A stretch of DNA of 64,000 bases from an uncultured Ruminococcus sp. (GCA_902789345.1 CADANT010000001.1:163873-227872), one strand, 5' to 3'. Counted from the stretch's first letter, positions 1 through 9,330 are shown. A program made the numbers and translations. The notes: generated from the letters alone by a model not told the origin.

Positions 1-353
1 TGTGCATCAAGTGTACCTCTGATGATATGGTAACGAACACCAGGGATATCCTTAACTCTACCACCACGAATTAGTACAACGCTGTGCTCCTGTAGGTTGT
101 GGCCAACACCAGGAATGTATGAAGTAACCTCAATACCATTTGAAAGTCTTACTCTGGCAATTTTTCTAAGAGCTGAGTTAGGCTTCTTAGGTGTAGCAGT
201 TTTTACAGCAGTACATACGCCTCTCTTTTGTGGTGAAGCTTGGTCTATAGCAACTCTCTTCTTAGAGTTCCAGCCCTTTAGCAGAGCAGGTGTCTTAGCT
301 TTCTTCTCAGTAACCTGACGACCCTTTCTAACCAACTGATTAAATGTAGGCAT
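1..353 (-). CDS. rpsL: 30S ribosomal protein S12, 3' end cut by window edge
   Basis: Small-subunit protein S12 of the decoding centre. The reverse strand from 353 reads [13 protein letters not shown], followed by the family hallmark [14 protein letters not shown] and the [26 protein letters not shown] stretch in pieces. About 117 of the usual 120-140 residues are present, and the C-terminus lies beyond position 1. An AGGAGG-like ribosome binding site is directly upstream of the ATG. The gene is normally first of the rpsL-rpsG-fusA-tuf operon. A strong promoter and a leader of about 186 nt precede it. Identification is secure. Confidence 0.97.
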   Translation of the reverse strand, partial: MPTFNQLVRKGRQVTEKKAKTPALLKGWNSKKRVAIDQASPQKRGVCTAVKTATPKKPNSALRKIARVRLSNGIEVTSYIPGVGHNLQEHSVVLIRGGRVKDIPGVRYHIIRGTLDA

Positions 354-545
354 AGTTCTCCTCCTTTCCTCAAACATAAAAAATTTATTTATGCTAAAGC
401 GAACTCTTGTCCGCATTAACAGCAAGTGCTTCCGAAGCCGTAATTTTACTTACAACCTCTGCCACTTCAGCAGTATTTTTTGTATAAGATTAACAGCAGT
501 TTTGCCCAAAGTTCCCTACAAAACCATACTACTCAACAGTTTTAT

Positions 546-575
546 ATAATAGCATATCCGTATCTTGTTTGTCAA
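546..575 (-). promoter_or_regulatory. Sigma-A-type promoter of rpsL
   Basis: On the reverse strand TTGACA (570-575) is followed after 18 bp by TATTAT (546-551). Transcription would start near 539, leaving a leader of about 186 nt before the rpsL ATG at 353. The whole 354-742 interval has no convincing gene. It holds this promoter, the rpsL leader and, on the other strand, the promoter of the gene at 743. Confidence 0.75.
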
Positions 576-688
576 CACCGATTTTTGGTTTTACAGCACA
601 ATTTTTTAATTAATAATCCCATTTACAGAACTCTGCTTTGCGGCAATGCATTTAATAATACAGCATAATTTGCACAGCTGCATCATTC

Positions 689-717
689 TTGATTAATATA
701 AACTAAAATGGTAAAAT
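689..717 (+). promoter_or_regulatory. Sigma-A-type promoter of the MBL-fold lipoprotein gene
   Basis: TTGATT (689-694), 17 bp spacer, TAAAAT (712-717). It lies 26 bp upstream of the ATG at 743, which has a GGGAGGG ribosome binding site. Confidence 0.6.
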
Positions 718-742
718 TATTCAGTATGGGGAGGGTTTATTT

Positions 743-1828
743 ATGAAATTGCTGAACAAACTGATTTGCACCATTTTAGCTACAGCCCTTTGCTTTTGTG
801 CTGTCGGCTGTGAGGGTGCTGTAAACACAGCAAACAGTACAAAAACAAACGGCTTTAAACTTCATATGATTGATGTGGGGCAAGGCGACAGCCTGCTGTT
901 GGAATGCGACGGCAGCTATATGCTTGTAGATGCAGGCGAAACCGACAAGGGCAATAAGGTCGTTGAATACTTAAAAAGTCAAAATGTAAGCAAGCTAAGC
1001 TATGCGGTAATTACCCACCCTCATTCCGACCACTTTGGCGGTATGAAAAAGGTGCTTCAAAGTATACCGACAGACAACATTGTAATGACCGAAGCATACC
1101 ACACCACAAGGGCGTGGGAAAGCTTGATTGACTACATTGACAAAGAAAATTTTAATGTTGTTTTTCCAAAAACTAACGATGTATTTAATGTAGGAAGCTG
1201 TCAGGTTAATGTCTATTCCCCTGATATAGACAATGACAATAAAAATAACTGTTCCCTGGTATTGCGGGCGGTTTACGACAATATGGCGGTGCTTTTAACA
1301 GGCGACGCCGAAGAATCGGAGGAAAACAAAATACTTGAAAACGGTTTTAATGTACAGGCAGATGTGCTTAAACTGGGACATCACGGCAGCAGCACAAGTA
1401 CAAGCAGTAAATTTTTAGAAAAGGTCAACCCGTCACTGGCTTTAATCAGCTGCGGTAAAAACAACGACTACGGTCATCCGCATAAAGAAACCATAAGCAA
1501 GCTTAAAAAGTACAACATTCCTGCAATGCGTACCGACCTTGACAAAACTGTAGTAGTAAGCCTGTGTAACAACAAAATTACCACTTTGGCAAACGGAAAA
1601 GAGCAAACCATATCCAAAAGCGGCGGTGCAAACACTTCTTTAAGCTCTGAAACAAACTCTGCCGACAGCTCACAACACAGATATATAGGAAACAAAAACT
1701 CACGGGTATTTCATCTTAGCAACTGCAAATCGATAAATAAAATGTCCGACAAAAACAAGGTTTATTTTGACAACAGAGAGCAAGCGGCAGAAAGCGGTTA
1801 TTCCCCATGCGGTGACTGCAAGCCGTAA
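743..1828 (+). CDS. ComEC/Rec2-like metallo-beta-lactamase-fold lipoprotein with C-terminal Ada-like Cys motif
   Basis: Secreted metallo-beta-lactamase-fold hydrolase of 361 aa. An N-terminal signal peptide ends in a lipobox (AVGC), so the mature protein should be lipid-anchored outside the membrane. Metal-binding motifs are clear: HPHSDHFGG near residue 95 and LGHHGSSTSTS near 215. The fold matches the soluble domain of the DNA-uptake protein ComEC, here without the membrane channel. After a Ser/Thr-rich linker, the last 50 residues (VFHLSNCKSI ... SPCGDCKP) resemble the four-Cys metal-binding domain of Ada. This combination is common in Clostridia. The substrate is unknown; nuclease or phosphodiesterase activity is a guess. 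Confidence 0.85.
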   Translation: MKLLNKLICTILATALCFCAVGCEGAVNTANSTKTNGFKLHMIDVGQGDSLLLECDGSYMLVDAGETDKGNKVVEYLKSQNVSKLSYAVITHPHSDHFGGMKKVLQSIPTDNIVMTEAYHTTRAWESLIDYIDKENFNVVFPKTNDVFNVGSCQVNVYSPDIDNDNKNNCSLVLRAVYDNMAVLLTGDAEESEENKILENGFNVQADVLKLGHHGSSTSTSSKFLEKVNPSLALISCGKNNDYGHPHKETISKLKKYNIPAMRTDLDKTVVVSLCNNKITTLANGKEQTISKSGGANTSLSSETNSADSSQHRYIGNKNSRVFHLSNCKSINKMSDKNKVYFDNREQAAESGYSPCGDCKP

Positions 1829-1965
1829 TATCTTTACCTAATAAATACAGCACCCTATTAATACACCTGCTTAAGATGAAAAAGGTATAATTATTTTTAA
1901 AACTATAAATTTGAAATTTACAAATTAAATTGTAAAAATTATATATGAATTGGAGATGCATAGTA

Positions 1966-3672
1966 ATGTCCCCTGTAATTAAAATGCTTGGGAAATACAA
2001 GAAAGAGGCTATACTCAGCCCATTATTTAAGCTTTTGGAGGCTCTCTTTGAGCTGTTTGTACCAATTGTAGTGGCGTCACTTATAGATATTGGTATAGGC
2101 AACGCCGACAAGGGCTACACCGTAAAGATGTTTTTTTTGCTGGTTTTGCTGGCTGTTATCGGACTTAGCTTTTCAATAACGGCACAGTATTTTGCGGCAA
2201 AGGCAGCCGTAGGCGTAGGCACAAGACTGCGCTCTACACTTTTCAAAAAAATACAGAGCCTGTCCTTCTCGGAGCTTGACAATATAGGCACATCTACAAT
2301 GATAACCCGTATGACAAGCGATGTTAACCAAGTGCAAAGCGGTATAAATATGTTTTTGCGACTGTTTATGCGTTCGCCGTTTATTGTTTTTGGTGCAATG
2401 ATAATGGCATTTACCATTGACTTTCAGGCGGCACTTGTATTTGTGTGCGCTATACCTGTTTTGGCTATTGTGGTTTTTGCAATAATGCTTATAAGCATAC
2501 CACTTTATAAAAAATCACAAAACAAACTGGACAAGGTTACAGGCAAAACAAGAGAGAATTTAACAGGTGCCAGAGTTATAAGGGCCTTTTGCCGAGAGGA
2601 CCAGGAAATAGATGAGTTTAAAAACTTAAACAGTCAGCTTACAGCGGCACAAAAATATGTAGGTAAAATTTCGGCATTAATGAACCCTGTTACATTTGTA
2701 ATAATCAATGTAGCAATAGTTGTTTTAATATTGGTTGGCGCTATAAGAGTTGAACAGGGTGTTTTAACGCAGGGCGCTGTTGTTGCACTGTATAACTATA
2801 TGTCGCAAATATTGGTTGAACTGATAAAACTGGCTAACCTTATTATTACTATGACAAAGTCTGTTGCATGCTGCAACAGGGTTACAGCTGTACTGGAAAC
2901 AAACTCTACACTACAGCACATAGACAACGACACCATAGAAACAGGAAACTGTATTGATTTTGTAAATGTTGCCCTTACCTACCAAGGCGCCGGCGGCGAA
3001 AGCCTAACCGATATTAATTTCAGTATTAAGCCGGGAGAAACCGTAGGTATTATTGGCGGTACAGGCTCCGGTAAGTCCTCACTTGTAAATTTAATACCTC
3101 ATTTTTACGACTGTACAAAGGGCGGAGTTTATGTAGACGGCAAAAATGTTAAGTCCTATTCCCCTACAGAGCTTAGGGACAAAATAGGCATAGTTTTGCA
3201 AAAAGCCGTCCTTTTTAAGGGAACTATACGAGATAACCTGTTGTGGGGCAACAAAAACGCCACCGAACAGCAGCTTGTACAGGCACTTGAGATTGCACAG
3301 GCCGCCGATGTTGTGGCAAGCAAGAAAAACGGTTTAGATGAAGTTATTGAGCAAGGCGGAAAGAATTTGTCGGGAGGTCAAAAGCAGCGCTTAACTATTG
3401 CACGGGCATTGGTTAAGCAGCCGGAAATTCTCATACTGGACGACAGTGCCTCCGCACTTGACTATGCTACAGACGCAAGGCTTAGAAAAGCGGTTAAGGG
3501 ACTGAAAAACACAACGGTAATTATTGTTTCGCAGCGTACATCGTCAATTATGTCTGCGGACAAAATAATAGTTATGGACGACGGTAAAATTGTCGGCATA
3601 GGCACTCACAACCAGCTGCTTGACAGCTGTAGTGTATACCAAGAAATATATTCTTCACAAACAGACAGGTGA
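1966..3672 (+). CDS. ABC exporter half-transporter, degenerate-site subunit
   Basis: Membrane-spanning (six helices) plus ATPase half of an ABC exporter, 568 aa. Walker A is GGTGSGKSS and the signature is canonical (LSGGQ). The Walker B segment reads LILDDSASALD, so Asp replaces the catalytic Glu, and the switch His is replaced by Gln (VSQRTSS). This pattern marks the non-hydrolysing site subunit of heterodimeric exporters such as TM287/288 or LmrCD. The start at 1966 is preferred over 1945 because GGAG lies 10 nt upstream. The partner follows 7 bp downstream. The substrate (drug, peptide or lipid) cannot be read from sequence. Confidence 0.9.
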   Translation: MSPVIKMLGKYKKEAILSPLFKLLEALFELFVPIVVASLIDIGIGNADKGYTVKMFFLLVLLAVIGLSFSITAQYFAAKAAVGVGTRLRSTLFKKIQSLSFSELDNIGTSTMITRMTSDVNQVQSGINMFLRLFMRSPFIVFGAMIMAFTIDFQAALVFVCAIPVLAIVVFAIMLISIPLYKKSQNKLDKVTGKTRENLTGARVIRAFCREDQEIDEFKNLNSQLTAAQKYVGKISALMNPVTFVIINVAIVVLILVGAIRVEQGVLTQGAVVALYNYMSQILVELIKLANLIITMTKSVACCNRVTAVLETNSTLQHIDNDTIETGNCIDFVNVALTYQGAGGESLTDINFSIKPGETVGIIGGTGSGKSSLVNLIPHFYDCTKGGVYVDGKNVKSYSPTELRDKIGIVLQKAVLFKGTIRDNLLWGNKNATEQQLVQALEIAQAADVVASKKNGLDEVIEQGGKNLSGGQKQRLTIARALVKQPEILILDDSASALDYATDARLRKAVKGLKNTTVIIVSQRTSSIMSADKIIVMDDGKIVGIGTHNQLLDSCSVYQEIYSSQTDR

Positions 3673-3679
3673 AAAAACT

Positions 3680-5416
3680 ATGAAACAAAAAGATACTATT
3701 ATAAAAGTACTAAAACACATTAAAGGCTATCGTAAATTTTTAACAGCGTCAATAATACTTGCACTGGTTACAGTAGCACTTACTCTTTACATTCCTATTC
3801 TGGTAGGCGGCGCTATAGACTGTATAGCTGACGAGGGAAAGGTGGATTTCCAAAAAATATTGCCTATCCTTATTGAAATCGGCATTGCCGCAGGCATAAC
3901 TGCGCTATCCCAATGGATAATGAATATGTGCAACAACAAAATGACCTACCACATTGCAAGGGATATACGAAACGAAGCTATAGAAAAAATAGAGAAGCTT
4001 CCCCTAAACTACCTTGACACACACTCAAGCGGCGACACCGTAAGCCGTGTAATTGCCGATGTTGACCAATTTACAGACGGTCTGCTAATGAGCTTTACGC
4101 AGCTGTTTACCGGGGTTATAACCATACTGGGTACATTGGGCTTTATGTTCTCTGTAAACTACATTATTGCGTTGGTAGTAGTTGTGGTAACTCCGCTTTC
4201 GCTGTTTGTGGCAAAGTTTATAGCCACAAAAACCTACAAGCTGTTTAAAAATCAGTCGGAAATTCGTGGTGAACAAACCGCATTTATTGAAGAAATGATA
4301 GAAAACCAAAAAGTCGTACAGGCATATACCCACGAGGACGAAAATGAAGAAGTGTTTGACGAAGTAAACCAAAGGCTTTGCGAGAGCTCTGTAAAGGCTA
4401 TATTTTTCTCTGCAATTTCTAACCCGTCTACACGCTTTGTAAATAACCTTGTTTATGCAGGTGTAGCACTTACAGGTGCACTGATGGCTATAACAGGCAA
4501 CATTACAGTGGGCAGTTTAACCTGCTTTTTAAGCTATGCCACACAGTACACAAAACCGTTTAACGAAATTTCAGAAGTAGTTACAGAACTGCAAAACGCT
4601 TTGGCTTGTGCTGACAGGGTTTTTGAACTTATAGAAGAGCCGGAGGAGATTCACGAAAAAGAAAACGCTGTTGTATTAAAAGATGTAAAGGGTAATATTC
4701 AGATGGACAATGTGTGCTTCTCTTACATTCCGGAAAAAAAGCTTATAGAAAACCTGTGTTTAAATGTTAAATCAGGTCAAAGAATAGCCATTGTTGGCCC
4801 TACAGGCTGCGGCAAAACCACACTTATTAATTTGCTTATGAGGTTCTACGACACCGTAAGCGGAGAAATATATGTAGACGGCAACGAGATTAAAGATGTT
4901 ACCAGAAAGAGCCTCCGCCAAGGCTATGGTATGGTGTTGCAGGAAACTTGGCTAAAGGCAGGTACTATAAAAGAAAATATTAATATGGGCAAGCCTGACG
5001 CCACCGACGAAGAGATTATTGAAGCGGCCAAGAAAACACATGCCCACAGCTTTATAAAAAGACTCCCGCAGGGCTACAACACCGTAATAGGTGAGGACGG
5101 CGCCGGACTGTCCCAGGGGCAGAAACAGCTTTTGTGCATTACCCGTATAATGCTTTGTCTGCCGCCAATGCTTATCCTTGACGAGGCCACATCATCAATA
5201 GATACCCGTACAGAATTAAAAATTCAGGAAGCGTTTAACAAGCTTATGGAGGGCAGAACAAGCTTTATTGTTGCCCACAGACTTTCTACTGTAAGAAATG
5301 CAGATATTCTGTTGGTTATGAAGGACGGCCATATAATTGAACAGGGTACGCATGACGAACTTGTCAAAAAAGGTGGTTTTTACAGCAAATTGTACTATGC
5401 ACAATTTGCAAGCTAA
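3680..5416 (+). CDS. ABC exporter half-transporter, catalytic-Glu subunit
   Basis: Second half of the heterodimeric exporter, 578 aa, with six predicted membrane helices and then an ATPase domain. Walker A is GPTGCGKTT and Walker B is LILDEATSSID with the catalytic Glu. The switch His is present (IVAHRLSTV). The signature is degenerate (LSQGQKQ instead of LSGGQ). This complements the partner: one composite ATP site pairs the intact signature of the first protein with the intact Glu and His of this one. The ATG at 3680 is chosen because it falls just after the partner's stop with AGGTGA upstream. A GHKL/LytTR two-component pair follows and may regulate it (inference). Confidence 0.9.
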   Translation: MKQKDTIIKVLKHIKGYRKFLTASIILALVTVALTLYIPILVGGAIDCIADEGKVDFQKILPILIEIGIAAGITALSQWIMNMCNNKMTYHIARDIRNEAIEKIEKLPLNYLDTHSSGDTVSRVIADVDQFTDGLLMSFTQLFTGVITILGTLGFMFSVNYIIALVVVVVTPLSLFVAKFIATKTYKLFKNQSEIRGEQTAFIEEMIENQKVVQAYTHEDENEEVFDEVNQRLCESSVKAIFFSAISNPSTRFVNNLVYAGVALTGALMAITGNITVGSLTCFLSYATQYTKPFNEISEVVTELQNALACADRVFELIEEPEEIHEKENAVVLKDVKGNIQMDNVCFSYIPEKKLIENLCLNVKSGQRIAIVGPTGCGKTTLINLLMRFYDTVSGEIYVDGNEIKDVTRKSLRQGYGMVLQETWLKAGTIKENINMGKPDATDEEIIEAAKKTHAHSFIKRLPQGYNTVIGEDGAGLSQGQKQLLCITRIMLCLPPMLILDEATSSIDTRTELKIQEAFNKLMEGRTSFIVAHRLSTVRNADILLVMKDGHIIEQGTHDELVKKGGFYSKLYYAQFAS

Positions 5417-5467
5417 GGGGTATTTAGGAGATACAGCATAAATTTACTGTTACTGTGTGAAAAATAT

Positions 5468-5496
5468 TTGAAATTGTAACTTTTTTGGTATATAAT
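5468..5496 (+). promoter_or_regulatory. Sigma-A-type promoter with palindromic -10 region, upstream of the LytTR regulator
   Basis: TTGAAA (5468-5473), 17 bp, TATAAT (5491-5496). The -10 hexamer lies inside a short inverted repeat (TGGTAT-ATA-ATACCA), which could be an operator. Transcription would start near 5503, giving a leader of about 310 nt before the ATG at 5816. The leader contains AATACCAAA (about 5570-5578), able to pair with TTTTTGGTATT (about 5624-5634). The 5417-5815 interval otherwise holds no gene I can support. Confidence 0.65.
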
Positions 5497-5815
5497 ACCA
5501 ATTAGAAGCTAAATATTTTTTGGCAAATAAAATTACTGAATTGATAAGGAGTTGAGTCCTCGCCCTAAATAATACCAAACTGCAATGTAAGCTGTCAAAA
5601 TCACACTTATTTGTACTGCACTGCTTTTTGGTATTTATACTAAGCATATTAAAAAGAATCGGTATTTGCCCTATTTTTAACTGCGATTTACACTCTGTTT
5701 CTAAGGTTTGCCCCTATGCAAACAGCTTTTTCTCAGAATATAAATTTGTCGGCAAATTTTTAAGTACCCTTAGTAATAGCTTAGTATCCGGTATAGCCCA
5801 GCGAAAGGAATAAAT

Positions 5816-6526
5816 ATGTTAAGGATAGCAATAGTTGATGATGAAGATACATTTTGCAACATTATTTATGATATTGTAAATAGTTATTTTAGCGAAAGCG
5901 ACATTAAATATACTATCGAAAAGTTTAACAGTGTCGCAAAGCTTTTAGAAAGTACCGGAATGTTTGACATAGCATTTTTGGATGTGGAAATGCCCACAAA
6001 AAACGGCATACAAGTAGGTTACGACCTAAAGAGAATGAACCCTGACATTGTTTTGTTTATTGTAACATCCCACCTAAGCTACCTGGACGATGCAATGGAC
6101 CTGCAGGTTTTCAGATATTTGGAAAAGCCTGTTGAGAAAGAAAGGGTTTTCCGTGCGCTGGATATTATAACAGAAAGAGAAACTATTGTGGATTTCTCTT
6201 CCCACGGAAAACTCCAAAACCTAAAAGCCGACCAAATAGTGTGCATTTACACATCACTCCGCAAAAACTATATTCTTACAGACACAGGTACAATTATTCC
6301 TACGGGCTACAACATAAAAAGGTGGAAAGATATTTTCCGTAACAATGCCAACTTTTCTTCACCACACTACAGCTACCTCATTAATTTACGATATGTTTCT
6401 AAAATAGACAATAATCAAATTACTGTGTGCTGTAAAAACGGTAATGAAATGGTTATATATGCTTCACAAAGAAGAATCTCGCAATTTAAAAAGGACTTTA
6501 TGCAGAAAATGGGTGAGCGACATTGA
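5816..6526 (+). CDS. LytTR-family response regulator (AgrA/ComE type)
   Basis: Two-component response regulator, 236 aa. The N-terminal receiver domain has the acidic pocket (IVDDED), the phospho-acceptor Asp in AFLDVEMP near residue 57, and the conserved Lys in LEKPVEKER. A C-terminal LytTR DNA-binding domain spans about 130-230 (IVCIYTSLRKNYILT ... FSSPHYSYLINLRYV). The TGA stop overlaps the TTG start of the kinase, so the two are translationally coupled. Members of this family usually bind direct repeats upstream of their targets. Confidence 0.92.
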   Translation: MLRIAIVDDEDTFCNIIYDIVNSYFSESDIKYTIEKFNSVAKLLESTGMFDIAFLDVEMPTKNGIQVGYDLKRMNPDIVLFIVTSHLSYLDDAMDLQVFRYLEKPVEKERVFRALDIITERETIVDFSSHGKLQNLKADQIVCIYTSLRKNYILTDTGTIIPTGYNIKRWKDIFRNNANFSSPHYSYLINLRYVSKIDNNQITVCCKNGNEMVIYASQRRISQFKKDFMQKMGERH

Positions 6527-7818
6527 ATATATTTGAAAATTTAATCTTTTTACTGGAATTTCTCTTTGAAGGTTACTGTGCATATACATATTTTTCAACA
6601 TTCTTTGAAAGGAACGACAGAATTCGCCACCCGTTAATGTTGTACATAGTTGTATCTGCTTCATGGTTTTTACTGTATGCAATTGTGGATGTGGTAATAA
6701 ATTTAGTGCTGTTTATAGCAACAAATATTATAATCACAAAATTGTGCTATAAAGCAAGCTTTGGCAGCTGTGTTCTTCACTCTTTCATTTTTTCCGCAGT
6801 ATTTGTAGGCTGTGAATTACTCACCATACCTTTTTCAAACCTCCTACTTCAAAACGACTATATTCAAATTCATTCGTTTGAAGCCGAGTTGTTTATTTCT
6901 ACCATTTCAAAGCTGCTGCTATTTATATCCTGCAAGCTGGTGCAGAAATATGCATTAAAGGAATTTGAACGCACTAAGGGAATATGGCTGTTTTTACTGC
7001 CTATGTCGTCTTTAATATGCGTACTGGGCATATACTATTTGGCAGGCTACTGCCAGCCTACTTACATATCAAGTATAATTATCTCGCTATGCTCTATATG
7101 CCTGTTGGCGGCAAATATTGTAGTATTTTTGGTGCACGAAAACCAAATAAAAATTTCAAACCAGCTTACAAAGCTAAAGCTTGCCGAACAAAAAAGCGAG
7201 CTTGACTACAACTACTACAAGGTACTGCAGTCAAGTTACGATAAGTCCCGTGTAGCCGTACACGACAGCAAACACCACCTAAATGTTATAAACTCTATGG
7301 CATACGATAAAAATTACGGTGGCATAACCGATTATATAACCTCACTTTTAGGTCAGGATTATTATACAGCCGGCAGCTGTATAACAAAAAACAAAATATT
7401 TGACATAATAATTATGCAGGCAAAGGAACAGTGCCAACGCAAGGGCATAAATTTTTCATTTGAGCACAACAACCACAACCTTAGCTTTGTTGAGGACGCT
7501 GACCTGTGCTGTATAGTATCTAACCTACTGGATAACGCCATTGAAGCGGCCGAAGCCTCTTCTGAAAAAGGGGTTAATGTGCTTATATATACAAACCCTA
7601 TGTCATCAATGTATTTTTTAGAGGTAAACAACAGCTGTGATAATCCGCCTAAAACAAAAAATAATTTTCTTATTACCATAAAAAAAGATAAAGAAAGACA
7701 CGGCTTAGGCTTATACAGTGTTCGCCTAACAGCTAAAAAGTATGGCGGTGAGGTAAATTATAAATACGACGAGGAAAGAAAAACTTTTAAAACAATAGTT
7801 ATGCTTAACAAACGATAA
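6523..7818 (+). CDS. GHKL-family sensor histidine kinase (AgrC/ComD type)
   Basis: Membrane sensor kinase, 431 aa, TTG start overlapping the regulator's stop. The N-terminal 200 residues form about six hydrophobic segments. A coiled linker carries the phospho-accepting His in VHDSKHHLNV near residue 247. The C-terminal GHKL ATPase domain shows the N box (NLLDNAIEAAE) and a glycine-rich GLGLYSV box. The layout matches peptide-sensing AgrC-like kinases. No agrB or agrD-like gene is adjacent, so the signal is unknown. It may sense a substrate of the neighbouring exporter (inference). Confidence 0.92.
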   Translation: MNIFENLIFLLEFLFEGYCAYTYFSTFFERNDRIRHPLMLYIVVSASWFLLYAIVDVVINLVLFIATNIIITKLCYKASFGSCVLHSFIFSAVFVGCELLTIPFSNLLLQNDYIQIHSFEAELFISTISKLLLFISCKLVQKYALKEFERTKGIWLFLLPMSSLICVLGIYYLAGYCQPTYISSIIISLCSICLLAANIVVFLVHENQIKISNQLTKLKLAEQKSELDYNYYKVLQSSYDKSRVAVHDSKHHLNVINSMAYDKNYGGITDYITSLLGQDYYTAGSCITKNKIFDIIIMQAKEQCQRKGINFSFEHNNHNLSFVEDADLCCIVSNLLDNAIEAAEASSEKGVNVLIYTNPMSSMYFLEVNNSCDNPPKTKNNFLITIKKDKERHGLGLYSVRLTAKKYGGEVNYKYDEERKTFKTIVMLNKR

Positions 7819-7972
7819 ATCTTCCAAGTCATTAGTGGAAAGTAGGGTTGTTAAAAACAGAGCAGGTGTATAAACGGGGTTTTGTTAATAAACAGAAGCG
7901 TTAAAACAATAATTATGCAGAATTATAACTCTAAAACTGCTTTTCACAAGCAAACAGGTTAACATACAAGTA

Positions 7973-8008
7973 AAATAGGTCATACCACATTCGGTGTGAC
8001 CTATTTTT
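7973..8008. terminator. Bidirectional-looking hairpin between convergent genes
   Basis: AAATAGGTCA pairs with TGACCTATTT around a CAC/GTG-closed loop, followed by a T run. It terminates the two-component operon and possibly the convergent methyltransferase gene. Confidence 0.75.
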
Positions 8009-8098
8009 TGTGCATAATTTTGTATTTTTAGCTTATTTTCTTGCCTTGTAAGGGTGTAATAATAGCTCTTAACACTTTTTCTTTTCTTCTTTAGATTT

Positions 8099-9256
8099 TT
8101 ACAGTCGATTATCCTCACTTAGAAGATTGTAAAGGGTAGGTGAAAGATTAAACTCGTTCATAACAGCCTTAACCTGCTGTAAATACTTTTCTTTGACCTT
8201 TTCTGAATTGCGCTGTTTTTTAACGGCCCTTATTAATATGTTTTTTGGCGTATGGGACAAATCCACAAATTCCAACAGCTGTGTTTTATACCCGCAGCAT
8301 TCCAGCAAATTACCCCTAATAGCGTCTGTAGTAAGCGCCGCAAAGCGTTCCTGTATAATGCCGTAGTTTGTAAACAGCGAAAGGTTTTCGGACTTAATTT
8401 GTTCGTTTAGCTCGTGCTGACAGCAAGGCACAGAGAATATCATTTTTGTATTCCACCTTACAGCGTTATAAAGGGCATAATCTGTAGCGGTGTCGCAGGC
8501 GTGCAGCGTCATTACAATGTCTGGCCGGAAATCACTGCTGTAGCCGTTAATGTCGCCAAGTTTAAAATTCAAACTATGGTATCCGTATCTTTGGGCGGCG
8601 GCATTGCATTTTTTTATAACATCTTCTTTTAAATCAAGCCCCACTATATTTACTTTTTGGCTTCTAAGCTCTGTAAAATAGTAATACACAATGAATGTTA
8701 GGTAAGACTTGCCGCATCCAAAATCTATAATGTTTACTGTGTCTTGTTTAAGCTCCTTTACAGAGTCGTCTATAATCTCTATAAACCTGTTAATCTGCTT
8801 AAATTTGTCATACATAGACTGTACAACCTTACCCTCTTTTGTAAATATACCCATATCTACAAGAGGAGGCACAACTGTGCCCTCTTTTATAAGGTAATTT
8901 TTTTGCCTGTTGTGCTGTGTAGAGGTCTGTGTCAAATCCTTTGAAATTTGCTTTGTTTTAAAGGATGCTTTGCCCTTTTTTGAAATCATTACCATATATT
9001 CATGGCTTTTGCTAAAACTGTTTAGCTGTTTAAAATCCTTTTCTAACATTGCACTGCAAAGGTCTATTGTTTGCTGTACAGATAGATTCTCGTGAAAAAC
9101 CTGCTTTTCGGTGTACTTTGACGCCTGGTAGTAGTCACCCTTGTTTTCTATAACTATTTTTTTGCAAAGAGAGCTTTTGCTTGCAGGTTTGCTTATAACG
9201 GTTTTTGCAGGAGCGTCGGCAAAAATTTTGTTGATGTATTCTAAGGTGGTAATCAT
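8099..9256 (-). CDS. Class I SAM-dependent methyltransferase (Methyltransf_32 / METTL25-like)
   Basis: 385 aa. The SAM-binding motif I is IIDFGCGKSYLTF near residue 178 and motif II acidic end is VNIVGLDLKEDV. The downstream LHACDTATDYAL and SVPCCQHELN segments are typical of the Methyltransf_32 group. The N-terminal 130 residues are a less conserved helper region. Substrate is not known for the bacterial members; RNA or protein are both possible. GGGAG lies upstream of the ATG. The gene is divergent from the esterase at 9401. Confidence 0.8.
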   Translation of the reverse strand: MITTLEYINKIFADAPAKTVISKPASKSSLCKKIVIENKGDYYQASKYTEKQVFHENLSVQQTIDLCSAMLEKDFKQLNSFSKSHEYMVMISKKGKASFKTKQISKDLTQTSTQHNRQKNYLIKEGTVVPPLVDMGIFTKEGKVVQSMYDKFKQINRFIEIIDDSVKELKQDTVNIIDFGCGKSYLTFIVYYYFTELRSQKVNIVGLDLKEDVIKKCNAAAQRYGYHSLNFKLGDINGYSSDFRPDIVMTLHACDTATDYALYNAVRWNTKMIFSVPCCQHELNEQIKSENLSLFTNYGIIQERFAALTTDAIRGNLLECCGYKTQLLEFVDLSHTPKNILIRAVKKQRNSEKVKEKYLQQVKAVMNEFNLSPTLYNLLSEDNRL

Positions 9257-9301
9257 TTGTAATTCTCCCTAAAAATATTTTTAGATTTAATAGAATTTTA
9301 A

Positions 9302-9330
9302 TTTACTATATACAACATATGTTGTATAAT
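9302..9330 (+). promoter_or_regulatory. Promoter of the esterase gene with a 20-bp perfect palindrome in the spacer
   Basis: TTTACT (9302-9307), 17 bp, TATAAT (9325-9330). A perfect palindrome, TATACAACATATGTTGTATA (9309-9328), fills the spacer and overlaps the -10. A dimeric repressor bound there would block transcription. It lies in the 144-bp gap between divergent genes. Confidence 0.6.

Noticed and set aside
380..480. Short coding-like reverse frame ([16 protein letters not shown]) before rpsL
   Set aside because: No start with a ribosome binding site, a stop codon closely upstream and no recognised family. More likely part of the rpsL leader.
7885..8118. 77-codon reverse frame between the kinase and methyltransferase genes
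   Set aside because: Runs through the terminator hairpin and overlaps the methyltransferase end; no ribosome binding site.
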